Positions 34,835 to 47,314 of a stretch of DNA of 64,000 bases are shown piece by piece (the stretch's first letter is position 1; each line of letters opens with the position of its first letter). Made by a program: the position numbers and the translations under genes. The DNA lies in NCBI GenBank assembly GCA_000231825.2, contig JH720320.1, positions 871,554 through 935,553 of the forward strand. Direction: 5' to 3'. Source of the DNA: Tetrahymena elliotti 4EA (lineage: Eukaryota > Ciliophora > Oligohymenophorea > Hymenostomatida > Tetrahymenidae). Below the pieces are notes generated by a model. That model had not been told where the DNA came from, ran no database searches, and saw only the letters and a program-made list of their open reading frames with translations.

Positions 34835-37581
34835 ATGAAGAAATAACTTGAAGTTTCTATTATAGACAACAACATATTTTATAATCTGTTATAGCGAGGA
34901 TCATCTTCATCAAAGAATAAAAATAATTTTATTATTTATGACATATCTGGAGGAGAATGCTTGACTGATGACTTCCAAAATTTCATAAGCATAGATGAAG
35001 ATGTGTCAAAGTTACTTAACCAAGGCAAAGACGAATCAGTAAAATTAACTGAGATTTAAAAAATATTATCAAAGGAGAAAGAAGAGCTTTTTAGTAAGTC
35101 TAAGAGATATTTTAACTTCCTTCTTGTGTAACCAAAAGATAGCGAGTTCATAAATATCTTTAATCAAGCTTTACAACATCTGTAAAAACCAAGCAATTAA
35201 AACTTATCAGAAGAAGATATTAGAAGTAATTTGCTCTTACATAGCGGCCAGGTGAAGGTTGAGTGCGAATTATTAGTTAATGAAATCTAGAAGAAATTAC
35301 AAGAACACCCAGATATTGAAGCAAATTGCAGTTAATAGATAACATTCTGGCATAAAGCAATATCATTATATAAGATTTTAAGAAACAATAAGATCAATGA
35401 AATTCACATTTTGAGAGAATCAGCATAATCTTTCTTTAATTCGTATCCCTTTATGCATAATTACTTCGTAAGCTTGAATAGTAACAATTCTTAACTCTTT
35501 TTATTTATCTCTCAAATTCTTTCCTTTATTTTTTTACTTTCTCCTCATAGTGAGCAAATCATAATATAGATAACTAAAATGAATTAGGTGCTTCTTAGCA
35601 GAGTTATCCTAATGATATTTTGTTCAACCGCCTCTATTTCGGAAACTGGAAACATGCCTCCAACGAAGAGATCATCAACTCTATCGGGATCACACATATT
35701 GTTAACATGACCTGCGAAGTTGATAACTACTTTGCTACTAACCGTAAAATAACTACTTCTTCAACTTTAATAACTTAAATAAATAAATAAACATCCTCCT
35801 CTTAACTACATCAATAACAACAACAACAACCACCATAAAAGCAATAGTAATCGACTCTCAATATTTAAAATTCACTACTAGAATTAGAATTAGATTAAAT
35901 TATTTTAGAGAAAAGATTTTCTTTTTAATTAGATTAAAATGTATAATTATAATAAGTTATTTTGGAAGAAATACCAAATGCGAATTTAAGCTTATCTCCA
36001 TCACAACAATGCCCAAATATTTAAAGCTCTTAGACAGCAAAAACAATAACAACTAAATCTATGCAAAACAGCACTATCACCACCACTACCACAACAACAA
36101 CCAATACAACCACACCATAAACAACTTAAGCATAAACTCAAACTCCTAGTACTTTTAATAACAATCATTACCCAAATAATTAATTATCTTTTTTCTTCTC
36201 TCAAAAATCTCCACATAATATCATCGAATTCCCTTCTAAAATATAGCTCAATATAGCTTTTGCTCCTCTCTTTTAATTTCTTTTTGTTTTATTTAGTTCC
36301 CAATACATTATCTCTACTTATTTGTTGAATAAGTAGATATCCATAAAAAATTTTTTAGAATATAAACTCTCAAATGACAAAATTTCCTAGATTTGACACC
36401 TTTCAATAGTTGTATCAGTTTCAAGCAAATATTTTTTGAGAATTTTTGGAGTTACTGACCTATCCCTTACTAATTTATTTTAATTCTTTTCTCTTTAAAT
36501 ATAATTTCCATTCCTATTTTAATTTTTTTGAGTTCTTTAACTTATTAAATTTTCTAACAAGTTTACAAGCTGAATTACTACTATCTAAAAATAATCTCAA
36601 ATAAAGAATTAATATAGAATTTAGATTAATAAAAATCAAGAAATAGATTTGAAAAAAGTTTAAGTAATAAATAGAAATATGGCTTTATGGCTTTAAATAA
36701 TGAATAAATAAATATCTAAGAATTTATACTAATTTTAACTCTTCTTTACTAGGTGGATAAAGCTTAAATTACCTACTACAATAGGTGTGCAAGATTGTAA
36801 ATTGTTGAAATAAGAAAAAAGTGTAAAAATGTTAGGTTGCTTAAATTCTGATTGATCCAACCATTTATCAATCAACTATGATTAACCAATCAAATCATAA
36901 GTTAAAAAGTTATTGTAAATAAATTAAAAATAAAAAAAAAAATAATGAGAGGAGATATATGCTATTGAGCTTTTCTTAAATAAGGAATTCGATAATGAAC
37001 TCTTTTTTATGTTGCATTTAATTTAGGATTTTATTACTTAATAATTATTGGAAAGTAATCATATCTATCTATAATAATATTAGAAAATATAACTTACTTG
37101 AAAATCAACATTGATGATGAAGACACCTCAAACATTCAATAGCATTTCAAAGAGACATATCAATTTATTGCAACTGCAATGAGTAAACCTAACAACAAGA
37201 TTCTTATCCACTGTGCCTAAGGAAAATCTCGTTCTGCCACTATCGTTTGTATGTACTTGATGAGAACATTCAACTGGAGTTTTGAATAAGTATTTACAAT
37301 TTATTTTATAATTATTTTTTTAATCTTCTTTTTAGACATTAAAATATGTTCAAGACAGAAGAGAAGTTGCTAATCCAAATTATGGATTTGTTGAATAGTT
37401 AAAAAATTTTGAATAAAAAGAATTTATGTTTGATGGTGAATCTTTTGATGAATTTTCTCAATCTAAAAAATAAAACAACTCAAACTAATTCCCTGATTTC
37501 GAAGAATCAAACGAATCTGTCAAAAAGTAATAAATTCAAAATTTTGAACAACTTATAGAAGATGCTTAATTAGTCTAATGA
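34835..37581 (+). CDS. Dual-specificity protein phosphatase
   Basis: Exons 34835-35467, 35599-35743, 37084-37289 and 37336-37581; 1230 bases, 409 aa, phases consistent, TGA 37579. The first 211 residues are an unrecognised helical region. Exon 2 gives ILFNRLYFGNWKHASNEE and GITHIVNMTCEVDNYFATN. Exon 3 continues ITYLKINIDDEDTSN, then the P-loop ILIHCAQGKSRSATIV (HCxxGxxR, catalytic Cys and Arg present). Exon 4 closes the domain with VQDRREVANPNYGFVEQL and adds an acidic tail. The enzyme should remove phosphate from Tyr and Ser/Thr, probably of a MAP-kinase-like substrate (family inference). The Gln of the P-loop is encoded by TAA, direct proof of the ciliate code. Intron 2 is 1340 bases, far longer than the others. 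Confidence 0.92.
35744..37083 (+). other. Unusually long intron with C-rich Q/T reading frame
   Basis: Splicing GTAAAA at 35744 to TAG at 37083 rejoins the phosphatase domain (YFATNQNITYLKINIDDED). The first 650 bases are open in the exon-2 frame and encode Q- and T-rich low-complexity peptide ((CAA)n near 35815-35835, ACC/ACA runs near 36070-36125). This part is markedly richer in C than ordinary introns here. It may contain a cassette exon or be a retained-intron isoform. Confidence 0.55.
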
Positions 37582-38830
37582 AAGAATCAAAGCAAGCTGA
37601 TACTAAAATTTATTATTGAAACTTAAAAATTAGTTGAATTTATTTAATAAGGAAATAACCTATATCAGTCCTTTTATAAAACGTGACACCTAGATAGAAT
37701 AAATGTTCAAATTATAAAAAAATATCTCCTAACTAAAAAAAAATAAATTTATTAAAAACTTAAGCGAATAAATAAAAAAATAACTAAAACTTAAATAAAA
37801 TAAAAAAGATTATAATTTAAATTCACTTTGAACTGAAATACCCAACATAATTAATTAATTAAAAATCATTTTCTATAAAAATAATAAATCTAATAATAAT
37901 ATAAACCTTTACCACTGTATGTATTTCTTTTATTTGTCCTCTAAACAATTCGATTTTATTTATTTAGCACCAAACATTTTCATTTATGTTTAATGGCCAA
38001 AACTTTTTTATCTAAATTTATAACTGAGTCAAATAACTTATTAGTCCATTTAATTTTATCTTACTTAATTTCAAATGATTAAAGTTTTTATTTTATTTAA
38101 AAATGGTAATTAAATAAATATCAGCTTTAAACTATAAGCTAACATCTATGCTTAAACCAATTAAAAATTATTTGATATTAAGATAATAAACATAATAAAA
38201 GAGCCATAGACTTCACTTTCACTTTAGAATTATCTAACTTTATTTATTTTATTTCTCAAATTTCTATTTTTATATTTTTATCTTAAAATATTCTTTTCTG
38301 TTTTGGATCAATTCATTTAAATTAAACTTTTATTTGATGGTTCTTTAAATATTATCTTTTATTTGTATCACTTAAAGACAATTTTGAAATATCTACCAAT
38401 ACTGCTACTTAAATAAATTTTCTGAAGATGAAATTAATAAACATAAATATTTTATCTTTTTGTGAAATTATTTTTTATTAAAGTTTAAAGTCTTTTTAAT
38501 TTTTAACACATCTTTGACCTGAAATGTTTCTTCTTTTCATTTTTGAAAAGTTAGGTGACTTTTTTAAATGGAGTATGAATAAAATAGAAAAAATATTCTA
38601 GGATTTGCAAAATTGATAAGAAATTTTCTTATGGAAGTGAAAAGAAGTAGAAAGAAATCTGAAAGAACTGTAAGTAATAAACAGAAATGGCAGTAATAGT
38701 TAAGCATAATTTTTAGATATCAAAGACTTTCGTATCTTTAAAAAGGTTTATTAGATTTATTGTACTTTAGAATAAATATTGAAACTAAATAAAAATAAAT
38801 TAAGATTTTGATATTAATTAAGGAGTAAAA
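37582..38830. other. Intergenic
   Basis: AT-rich, no exon or repeat array recognised. Contains the 3' flank of the phosphatase and the promoter of the ITPase gene. Confidence 0.45.
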
Positions 38831-40353
38831 ATGAGCCAATAAGAAAGCAACGATATTAACTAAAAACGCGAGAATCCCTACGTTGATAATGAAAATTCTG
38901 AAGAATAAATTCAAAAGAAATTAGAAAAATCTAATGATTCATAAGGTATTGTTTAATCAACTAACAAGCTCTTAAAATTTTAATCGCTTTTTGGTGTTCA
39001 AAAATTTCAAAACTATCTCCCATTTTTAAATTTTTGGTTGTAGCGGCTAGATTGTAGATTCATGCCCCTAAATTAATTTAACTCGTTAGGTCTATAAATC
39101 CAAAAAAGAAACTCAAACTAAATTTGTGTTAATAAATAAAGAGATAGGAGCAACCAAATATCATAATTTTCATTAAAAACTCAAATTTGCTTTTTGCGAA
39201 AAATCAAAGCATCATTAACCTTAACAAATAACATCTAAAAATAAATTAGGAATGGAAAACAAGAAGGAAATATTCTTGATCACTGGCAACGTAAATATTT
39301 ATTAATATCTTAATATAAAGCAGCAAGCTAAAAGAAATATTTGCATATTTAAAAATCTTTCGTTTGTGATATACTGACCATTTTCATCATAAAAAATAGA
39401 AAAATAAATTGTTGGAATTCTAATAAATCTTAGCTAATACCCACCTCGAACTTTCTTCTGCTAATGTTGATTGTAATCATTTAAATTATAATTAAGCATA
39501 ATAATAATACTGCTTTTGTCATAGTACCTGAACTCCAAGGTAACCCTGAAGAAATCGCTAAAGAAAAAGCTTTGATTGCTTTTAAGGAAGTAAGAATAAA
39601 TAATTTCAATAATCGATATTTAAAAATATTTTCCTTTAATAGGCTAAAAAACCCGTTATTGTTGAAGATACTTCATTGTGTTTCAACGCTTTCAATGGTC
39701 TACCTGGTCCCTACATGTAAAACTGAATTATATTATTAAATAGATTTAGTAGAAACAAACATAGAGCAAAATAGAAATAAAATAAAAAGAGTGTTTGGCT
39801 CTTTAATCAAATTCTTAATTTTTTTAGTAGATATCAGATATTGTTTGTATCTTCATAAATTTGATACAAGCTTAACTATTTTAGCATATATTTAAATTGA
39901 TTATATAGTTTTAAATTATCATTTTTTAAAATATAGTAAATGGTTCTTATAAGAACTCAAGCCTGCTGGTTTACATAAGATGCTTGCTGGTTTTGAAGAC
40001 AAAACTGGTTATGCTCAATGCATTATTACTTACATGAGTGAAGATCTTAAGGAACCTATCTGCTTCGTTGGAAGAACTCCAGTAAATTAATAAAGCTCAA
40101 TCGAGATTTAAAATATTATTTTTATCAAAAGGGAACTATTGTTGAACCCAGAGGTCCTTAAAACTTTGGATGGTATTTACTTATTTTGCAAAAAAAAAGG
40201 AAATTTAATTTATATTATTTATAAAATAGGGATCCTATTTTCTAACCTGATGGTTATGACTAAACTTATGCCGAATTACCCAAGGAAGAAAAGAATAAGA
40301 TTTCTCATAGATTCAGAGCTATTGATAAGATGGTTGAATTCTTTAAATAATGA
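38831..40353 (+). CDS. ITPA: Inosine triphosphate pyrophosphatase (ITPase/HAM1)
   Basis: Core exons 39252-39290, 39400-39472, 39525-39589, 39643-39716, 39937-40081, 40132-40172 and 40230-40353 give 186 aa from [13 protein letters not shown] to MVEFFKQ. An upstream exon 38831-38945 (MSQQESNDINQKRENPY) splices in phase through a GTATTG..TTAG intron and adds 39 residues before that Met; both starts are possible. Motifs: [111 protein letters not shown]. The enzyme hydrolyses ITP, dITP and XTP to monophosphates, keeping deaminated purines out of nucleic acids, and acts as a cytosolic homodimer. All family motifs are present and length is normal. Codons are enriched in C/G-ending forms, suggesting good expression. 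Confidence 0.95.
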
Positions 40354-41196
40354 TTAAAAAATATAAAAATATTTGAAAATTAACTATTAATTGTATGAAT
40401 TTATTTATAATTTGTTTTAAGTTTTCAATAAGTTAAATTAAATTTTTAATTTTTAATTAATATTTTTCATATTGATTTTAAGTTGAAATATTCTATTTAA
40501 ATTTTCCAAAATGTTTTGAATTAAAAATATCTTTCAACATATTCATAAATTATACATTAAAAAATAAAAACAAACAACAAACTGTAAAAATTTAGAAAAT
40601 TTCTAATTTAAAAAGTTAAATTTGTTTGGTCATTTTTTCTTTATCAAATCTTGATTTAAAGATGAAATATTCTAATTTGATTTTTTTTAAGAAATGTTCA
40701 ATTATGTTGTTTGTTTGTACTCTTTAGCAAATTAAAAAGGTGCTTTTAAAGATATTGAGAAATCGATAAATGTATCTAAAAAAATTTTAACAATCTTTAA
40801 CTTTGATCGTCAATAATTCCTTATAATAAATAACATCAATAATGTTTTATTTCTTTAAAAAATAATAAGATGGTTGAGTACTTAAATAAAAACTAACAAA
40901 TATTTACAAAATTTTCTAATTAACAACAAATAATATTAAAAATTTATTTAACTTTTTACCATTTGCTTTATCATTTTCTCTTTCAATTGTGAATTTTCAA
41001 ATGAAATATTCTATTTTGATTTTTCTTAAAATATGATGATTATGTTGTTTACACTCTTTAAAAGATTAATGAAATGTGTTCAAAGATATTGAGAAATAAT
41101 TAAAAGGCATCAAAATTTGTATTAAGAATATTTTATTTTTGATCATCAAAAATTCCTTTTAATCAAGATATTTATTAATATTTAATTTGTTTAAAA
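40354..41196. repeat. Diverged repeats including a copy of the ITPA 3' end
   Basis: The last coding bases of ITPA plus flank (ATAAGATGGTTGAATTCTTT at about 40325) recur with changes at about 40865 (ATAAGATGGTTGAGTACTT). After each comes a similar AT-rich run and the motif GAAATATTCTA within TTGATTTT-like context, seen at about 40487, 40665 and 41000. A GATATTGAGAAAT motif occurs at about 40751 and 41086. The whole spacer seems built from two or three decayed copies of the ITPA 3' flank. No coding capacity seen. Confidence 0.6.
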
Positions 41197-42483
41197 ATGA
41201 GCTAGGAAACAAGTTAATAATAAGATATTCTTACTATGGCCGTAGAAGCAAATGCAAGCATAGCAATTTAGTCAGGCTTGGCATTAGCATAAAAAGCTCT
41301 TCAGCTTGAGTAAGAAAAAAATTGTGAAGCTCTAGCCATAGACTTTTTTAAAAAAGCAATCATAATTTTGGAATAAGAAATTATTTATTGTAAAGGATAG
41401 TTTCAAACTATTTTGCAAACATTGATTTATAGCTATTAAAATAGATGCAAATCTCTTTAGTTGCAAAAGTAAAAGCGAGAGTTAGTCGAAATGGAAAGCC
41501 ATTTGGAAACATTTGATATCATGGATCCATACAGCATATATCCAATAAAGAAATCTGATCTTTTAAATGTAGAGGGAGATAGCAGATTTAATCCTTTTCT
41601 TTGCTACTAATAAGGGGCTAATAACTCTCAAATATCTTTAGAAACCCTTTTAAATGTAGTAGATGAGTTCGAAAAAATAGAAATGAACATCAAACTACTC
41701 TTTACAAGTATGCATTAAGGTGTTCAACTAACAAAAAGATTATTTATAACACCCTTAATATGGTATATGCCTTAAGAAGAAACAGAAATGCTGAAAGAAA
41801 AGCAAGCAATTATGTATGAATTGGGATATAATATTGAACAAATATTAGTAATGAACAAGTATAGTCCAAGTTATGAGTTTTTTGCTAGTGTTAAGTCTTT
41901 ACGTGAATATTGTTAAAGCGTTTACAAAAATAAAAAATATTTAGTTGAAGAAAACTCATAATTCTTAAATCTTAATAAAAATTCTAATACAAATCTTAAC
42001 AATTAAAATAGCTAATCAGGCAATAGTACAATAAATAGCAATAATATTAGCAGCAATATAATTACCACTAGCATACTTGGAAATGATTAATTAGGATCTA
42101 ATTAGCAAAACAGCTTGCAGTCGAAGCTAAACAACAAATTTGACCAATACAAAAATAAATTCTTAAAAAAATTTAAGAAAATATTAAAAACAGAAAATGA
42201 AGAAAAGTAATAAATCGATTACTATCATTGCATATTTGATTTACTTAAAAATCTTTGTCTTTTCTTTTACCTTTTACAAAATTCATATTCTCTAAACTTG
42301 CATAGTTAAAATACCTCTGCTAATGCAAATGAAACTGAAATAAACTCTCAAATTGAAAAATTTAAAAATGATAGAAAATTCATTTACGTTTTTATAAGAG
42401 AATTTGTTATAAAAATAATCCTTAGTGATCTATACATTAAATATAACCAATATATCACCTATTCTAAAAAAAAGTAATCATGA
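41197..42483 (+). CDS. Unrecognised 428-aa helical protein, MIT-like start
   Basis: Single exon, ATG 41197, TGA 42481-42483, 429 codons. The N-terminal 75 residues (IAIQSGLALAQKALQLEQE, ALAIDFFKKAIIILEQEI, LIYSYQNRCKSLQ) form a three-helix pattern resembling a MIT domain, which in other proteins binds ESCRT-III tails; the resemblance is only by eye. A middle part with LFITPLIWYMP and an N/S-rich linker (NSNNISSNIITTS) follows, then a C-terminal helical half ending in KYNQYITYSKKKQS. There are no enzymatic motifs. The frame is long and free of TGA, so a real gene is likely. Membrane-trafficking function would be a weak inference. Confidence 0.7.
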
Positions 42484-43796
42484 ATTATTAATGTAATATT
42501 TCTTAACAAATTTCTTTGATCCTTTAAAAAGTTATGATTATTTAAAATATATTCAATTTGAAATTACGTTTAAAATTTTTTTAATATTATCTATCTTAGA
42601 TTTTGGTGTGAAAATAGTAAAATTTGTTTTTTTTTTTATTGAAACCATTTTAAAAATTAGAAATAAATATCAATTTTAAATTTAAAAACATCTACTATTA
42701 TTCAAGCTTGCATAAAAAATTAAAAATGAAAGAAAGTTATTTTTAGAATTAATTATTTTATCTTTTGATTTCGGTGTTAAAGTAAATACAGCTATGTATT
42801 TTTTATTGAAATTATTTTTGAAGTTAGCAATAAATAATAAATATTTCAATTTGAAATTTAAATTCATCTGCTATTTAAAAAATCTAAAATTAAAGAAAGT
42901 TATTATGATTAATTAAACAAGCATCTTTAAACAGATAAATAATTTGAAAAAATATCTAAAAATTAATTTATTAATTTTAAATAATAATTAAAATAAGCAT
43001 TTTATAATTTTTGAGCGATTTTATTTAATTCAAAAATTTACAACTTATAGTTTAAAAGCAAAATGAAAAATATGATTTAAATTGAAATCGCAAAATATTC
43101 TTTTACTTTTAAATAATTATAAGAAAACCATATTCACATTTATTTCAATCGATACTATTTAGGTTTTATATTTTAATTATTGGGACTTATAAAAAGGTCT
43201 TAAGGGAATATTGTATAAAACAAGCATTAGATTGTGAAATAGATAAAGTTAAATCAAACTTGGTTTTTCGGTATTTTAAATTTTAGTATAAAGACATGGT
43301 ATAGATTGATTGATACATAATATTTTTATTAAGGGGTCGTACTTATAACGAATAATGAAATAAAGAAGTTATTTACTTTTTTAATAATAAAAAGAGGAGT
43401 AAATCATAGTAATACTGATTATTTAAGAGATAATTGAAATAAATAATTTGATTATTATTAAATTTTGGAATATATCAATTTAAATAATAATTAATTGATT
43501 AAAAAAAAGAAAAAGCTTATCTATTGATTAAAAAACTTACAATCAGACAAATACTTTAAAATCAAATACAGGCAACTAACTAATTAGCTAGCTTATTAAA
43601 ATATTAGGTAAACATAAAAATATTAAAATACATTTTAGTATTTTTCTATTTAGATTCTTCTGTATTTTAAGCTAAAATTTGGTTCATGGGATATACTTTT
43701 ATTAGGAGAAAATACAGATTTTTGTGCATCATAAGTTCTAAATAATGATTTACACCATTAATTTTGAAAAAACTTAAAATTTTTTTTAATTAAAGG
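42484..43796. other. Intergenic with tandem repeat
   Basis: Contains the diverged tandem repeat described separately (42591-42905) and AT-rich sequence without exons. Upstream of the potassium-channel gene. Confidence 0.45.
42591..42905. repeat. Diverged tandem duplication, about 165-base unit
   Basis: Copy 1, 42591-42743, and copy 2, 42756-42905, share in order a GGTGTxAAA block, TTTTTTATTGAAA, AATAAATAT-CAATTT, AAACATCTxCTATT / AATTCATCTGCTATT and GAAAGAAAGTTAT. Spacing between equivalent points is 163-168 bases. A partial earlier copy may begin near 42550 (ATTCAATTTGAAATT). Non-coding as far as I can see. Confidence 0.65.
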
Positions 43797-46224
43797 ATGC
43801 AAGGATTAACTGCAGCTAAGCAAAGTAAAAAGAGTAGTAATATACCTTTAGCAGTTCCAAGAGGAGGTGGATTACCGATTAATCCATTCTCTAATGGCCA
43901 CTCTAAGAAGAAGAGTTAATCAAAAAAAACATTTGATTAATTACCTAACTTTGAGGAAGTTAAACCTTAGTAAACTGAGGAAAACGATCATAGATTTGAC
44001 ACAAAAAATAAAGAATTATTATACTTAGATACTGAGTAAGTAGAAATACTGCATACATAAAACAAAGATGAAGATGAAATGCGTTAACATGTTTAAAAAA
44101 AATAAACTTTATAAAACATTATTGAAGATGAAGATGATGGAGATAATGCTATTGGAGGTTTTGAAGATGGTAGAAAGACAAAAGCATATTATGCAAGATT
44201 TTTACTTATTGATTAAGCTGTCTCATCTTTTTCTTTTTTATCAATTGTTATTGCTGTTTTAGAATATGATCTTGAATTTGAAGAAAAGGAGGAATTTACA
44301 GCTAAAGCTATGCTTTGGATGACCTTTATATTGACTTTAGGTAAATTAACTCAAAAATTTTAAATAAACAAAACAACAATTTAAAAGGGAAGAATAAATA
44401 GCAAATGAAATGAAATAACACTTAAGAACGAATAATGAAAATAAGTTTCTTAGCCAACTTCAAATTTTCTTTAAAAAGAGAGAATACTTTCCTTTTAAGG
44501 TTGTTGCAGATAAAAAAATATTTAATTTATACAAAGAAGGAAGGAAGGATAGAAATTGTTTTTCTATGTTTAACTGATTTCTTAATAAATATTGAACAAA
44601 CAAACTGAAATTAATTATTAAATTAATAAAAAAAACATCATCATCATCAAATCTTTTTTTCTTTTAGCTTCAAATCAAAGAAAAATAATTGAAAAAAAAA
44701 GATTAATTAATCAATATAATACATGATATTAAATTTTCTTGATTTCCGATTTTCTAAATCTTTTTTAATTCTATAACGAAATTTATTAATTAATATTCAA
44801 AAGGCATGATTTTACTTACTATTGTTAGGTACTAAGCGAAGCTCGATTGGCTTAAAACAAGAAAAGTTATCTCTTAAAAATCAAATTTAATCACATCGGG
44901 ATATTTTAAGTGGATGCTCACAGAAATTATTATCAGTGCAGTACATCCTATGCCATGGACATGGTAAATTCGTCTTAATTTTTTCAATGAGCCTACCTAA
45001 GGAGAAGCATATTATCATTTAAATGAAATTCTATTGTTGATTATGCTTCTTCGCGTTTTGTTGATCGTTAGAACGCTCTTGATGATGTCAGTCTGGTATA
45101 ATAATAGAACTCAAAGAGTTTGTAGTATGTATGCTTGTGAAGCTGATTACTTATTTGTTGTCAAGTGTATCATGGAAACTCAGCCTTATATTCTAATCAC
45201 AACTGCAATGGCTATTTCTATCTTTTATTTTGGTTACATGATTAGAATTTGTGAAGCTCCTTTATATAGGTAAATTATTATATAATTCTTTAATTTTCTT
45301 TTATTTAATTAATCCTCTAATAAAAAAGAAATCAATCGGATGGATAACTCCTATTTTACAGCTTCTGGAATTGTATGTGGAATATTGTAGTTACAATGAC
45401 TACAGTAGGTTATGGTGATTATTATGCAAGAACTCATTTAGGAAGATTTATTATCTTCTTTGTTTGCATTTGGGGTGTTTTCATTGTATCTATGATGGTT
45501 ATCACATTAAGCAATACCTTAAATATAAGTACTCTTGAAAAGAAGGCTATAGCAGTCTTGTAAAGATTACATTTGAAAGGCTAAATGAAACATCATGCAG
45601 CACATGTATTGACTTTACTAGCTAAAATAGGTCTAGCAAACCGTAAAGGCAAATTCGAAGGCTAATTCAAGAAATAGTAATTCTATTTAACCAATTAATT
45701 AAATAAATAAATAAATTATTTTTTTAATTTATAAATAGAACTTAAATTAAGCTAAGAAAAGCTCTTAACGAATTTAAAATTGCTTAAAGACAGTATAGAA
45801 GTATAGGAGATGAAAACATTAGTGAAGAAATGGTAATTATTTTTATTTTAAAGTGATCAAAGATGTTTATCAATAAAATGTAAATATAAAATAGGGAAGA
45901 TAATTTGACTTTTTAAGAGAAGACTTAAAGGAAATATAAAAGAAATAGAATGCCTTGTTAGAGACAAATATTTAACTTATGTAGCATTTGAGATTAGACT
46001 AGCAATAAATTGAATACTATGCTAAAAACCTCACAAGAAGCTCATTTTAATAGTTAATAATCCCAAAAGATGATAAAAATATGGAAACAAGTGCTGCCAA
46101 GAATCCAACCATAGTTGTAACACAGAACTCTGTAGTTAAACCAAAAGTTAAAAATAATATAAAAAGTATAGATGAAAACCTTGAGGATAGAGATGAACAA
46201 GGAGATTTCTATCAGCAAGAATGA
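43797..46224 (+). CDS. SK-type (calcium-activated-like) potassium channel
   Basis: Exons 43797-44340, 44837-45269, 45362-45676, 45739-45832 and 45895-46224; 1716 bases, 571 aa, phases consistent, TGA 46222. A charged cytosolic N-terminus (about 150 residues) precedes the first membrane segments (FSFLSIVIAVLEYDL, MLWMTFILTL). The SK-channel core follows: LLLIMLLRVLLIVRTLLMMS, SMYACEADYLFVVKC, SIFYFGYMIRICEAPLY (compare the SK FGYxLRICE motif), pore helix and filter VVTMTTVGYGDYY, S6 IWGVFIVSMMVITLSN. The cytosolic tail starts STLEKKAIAVLQRLHLKGQM, where SK channels bind calmodulin, and has coiled-coil character later. The filter is intact, so a K+-selective channel is expected; gating by Ca2+-calmodulin is inferred from position and family. 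Ciliates use such channels in membrane excitability and ciliary reversal. Confidence 0.9.
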
Positions 46225-47314
46225 GAAATTTGAGTTAATATCAACTTTCTTAATGATTTTAAATAAATTTAGTTTATCAAATGAAAAAGTTTATGATTCA
46301 AAAATAAATCTTCTTAAGACATAATTAAATAGTGAATATTCTTAATTTACTCAAAAAGTGAGAAAAAAAGATGGGTAAAAAATAATTAAACAACAAACAA
46401 TAAAATTTGTGCAATTAATTACAAAAGTTTCAAATAAATCAATTAGTTTATAAAATATTTTCGTCTATTATTTAATAATACATAATTTATAGATTTGTTT
46501 TGATTTTTGTATCTATTTTAGTTATACATTTTAATTAATAGTTCATATTTCTTGTTAGCTTGCAATCCTCACTTTTAATAGTTAATTACTTTTTCATTTT
46601 AAAAAGGTGTTCATAAAGTAAGTAATTATTTTTTATTTGTTCAAAATAATTCAATTTGGGTTGATTAAAATAATTTATCTTTTATTTAAAATAAACCTTT
46701 CTAAACCTATTTGTTAATTCTTCTTTTTACAAAAATGATTCATTTTTTACATATTAAATATATTTTGTTAAAATAATATTGTTTTGACTATAATTTGAAT
46801 TATTAGTCTAGAGGATTTTCTTGCTCAAAATTTAGATAGATGATGACAAAATATTCTACTTTTTAATATTTAATAAAAACATGTAATTACCAAAATTGTT
46901 TTTAAATATTTCATCACTTTTTTAATCAATTAATTTGCACTTGAATTTTATATATTCTTTTTTTGTATTAATATATAATTAGTTTATTCATTTTCTTGTT
47001 TTGCCAAGCTATTCATATTTTAAAGTTTACTTTTTCTCCTCCCAAAAAGAATACTCTTCATATTATTAATAGAATCATCTTCTAATTTATTCCAAATAAT
47101 TATTATCCTTCAAAATACGAAATATCCATCCTTAATGTATTTTTATATTCTTCTTTTATATTTTTTTTATTTTAACTAAGTATTGTCATATTGATATTTC
47201 TATGTATTAAATAATCTTTTATATAAATAATAAGGCATGAAGTTTTTTAGACTACAAATAAAATTATTTGTTTTTTGTCTTTTTTTTTTCTCGCTTTAAA
47301 GCCTTTTAATTCTA
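46225..47314. other. Convergent intergenic region
   Basis: Between the 3' ends of the channel gene (+) and the jacalin-like gene (-). AT-rich, no exon or RNA gene recognised. Confidence 0.45.

Noticed and set aside
45034..45273. Stand-alone standard-code ORF of 79 aa
   Set aside because: It is an internal piece of exon 2 of the potassium channel, cut by TAA codons that encode Gln.
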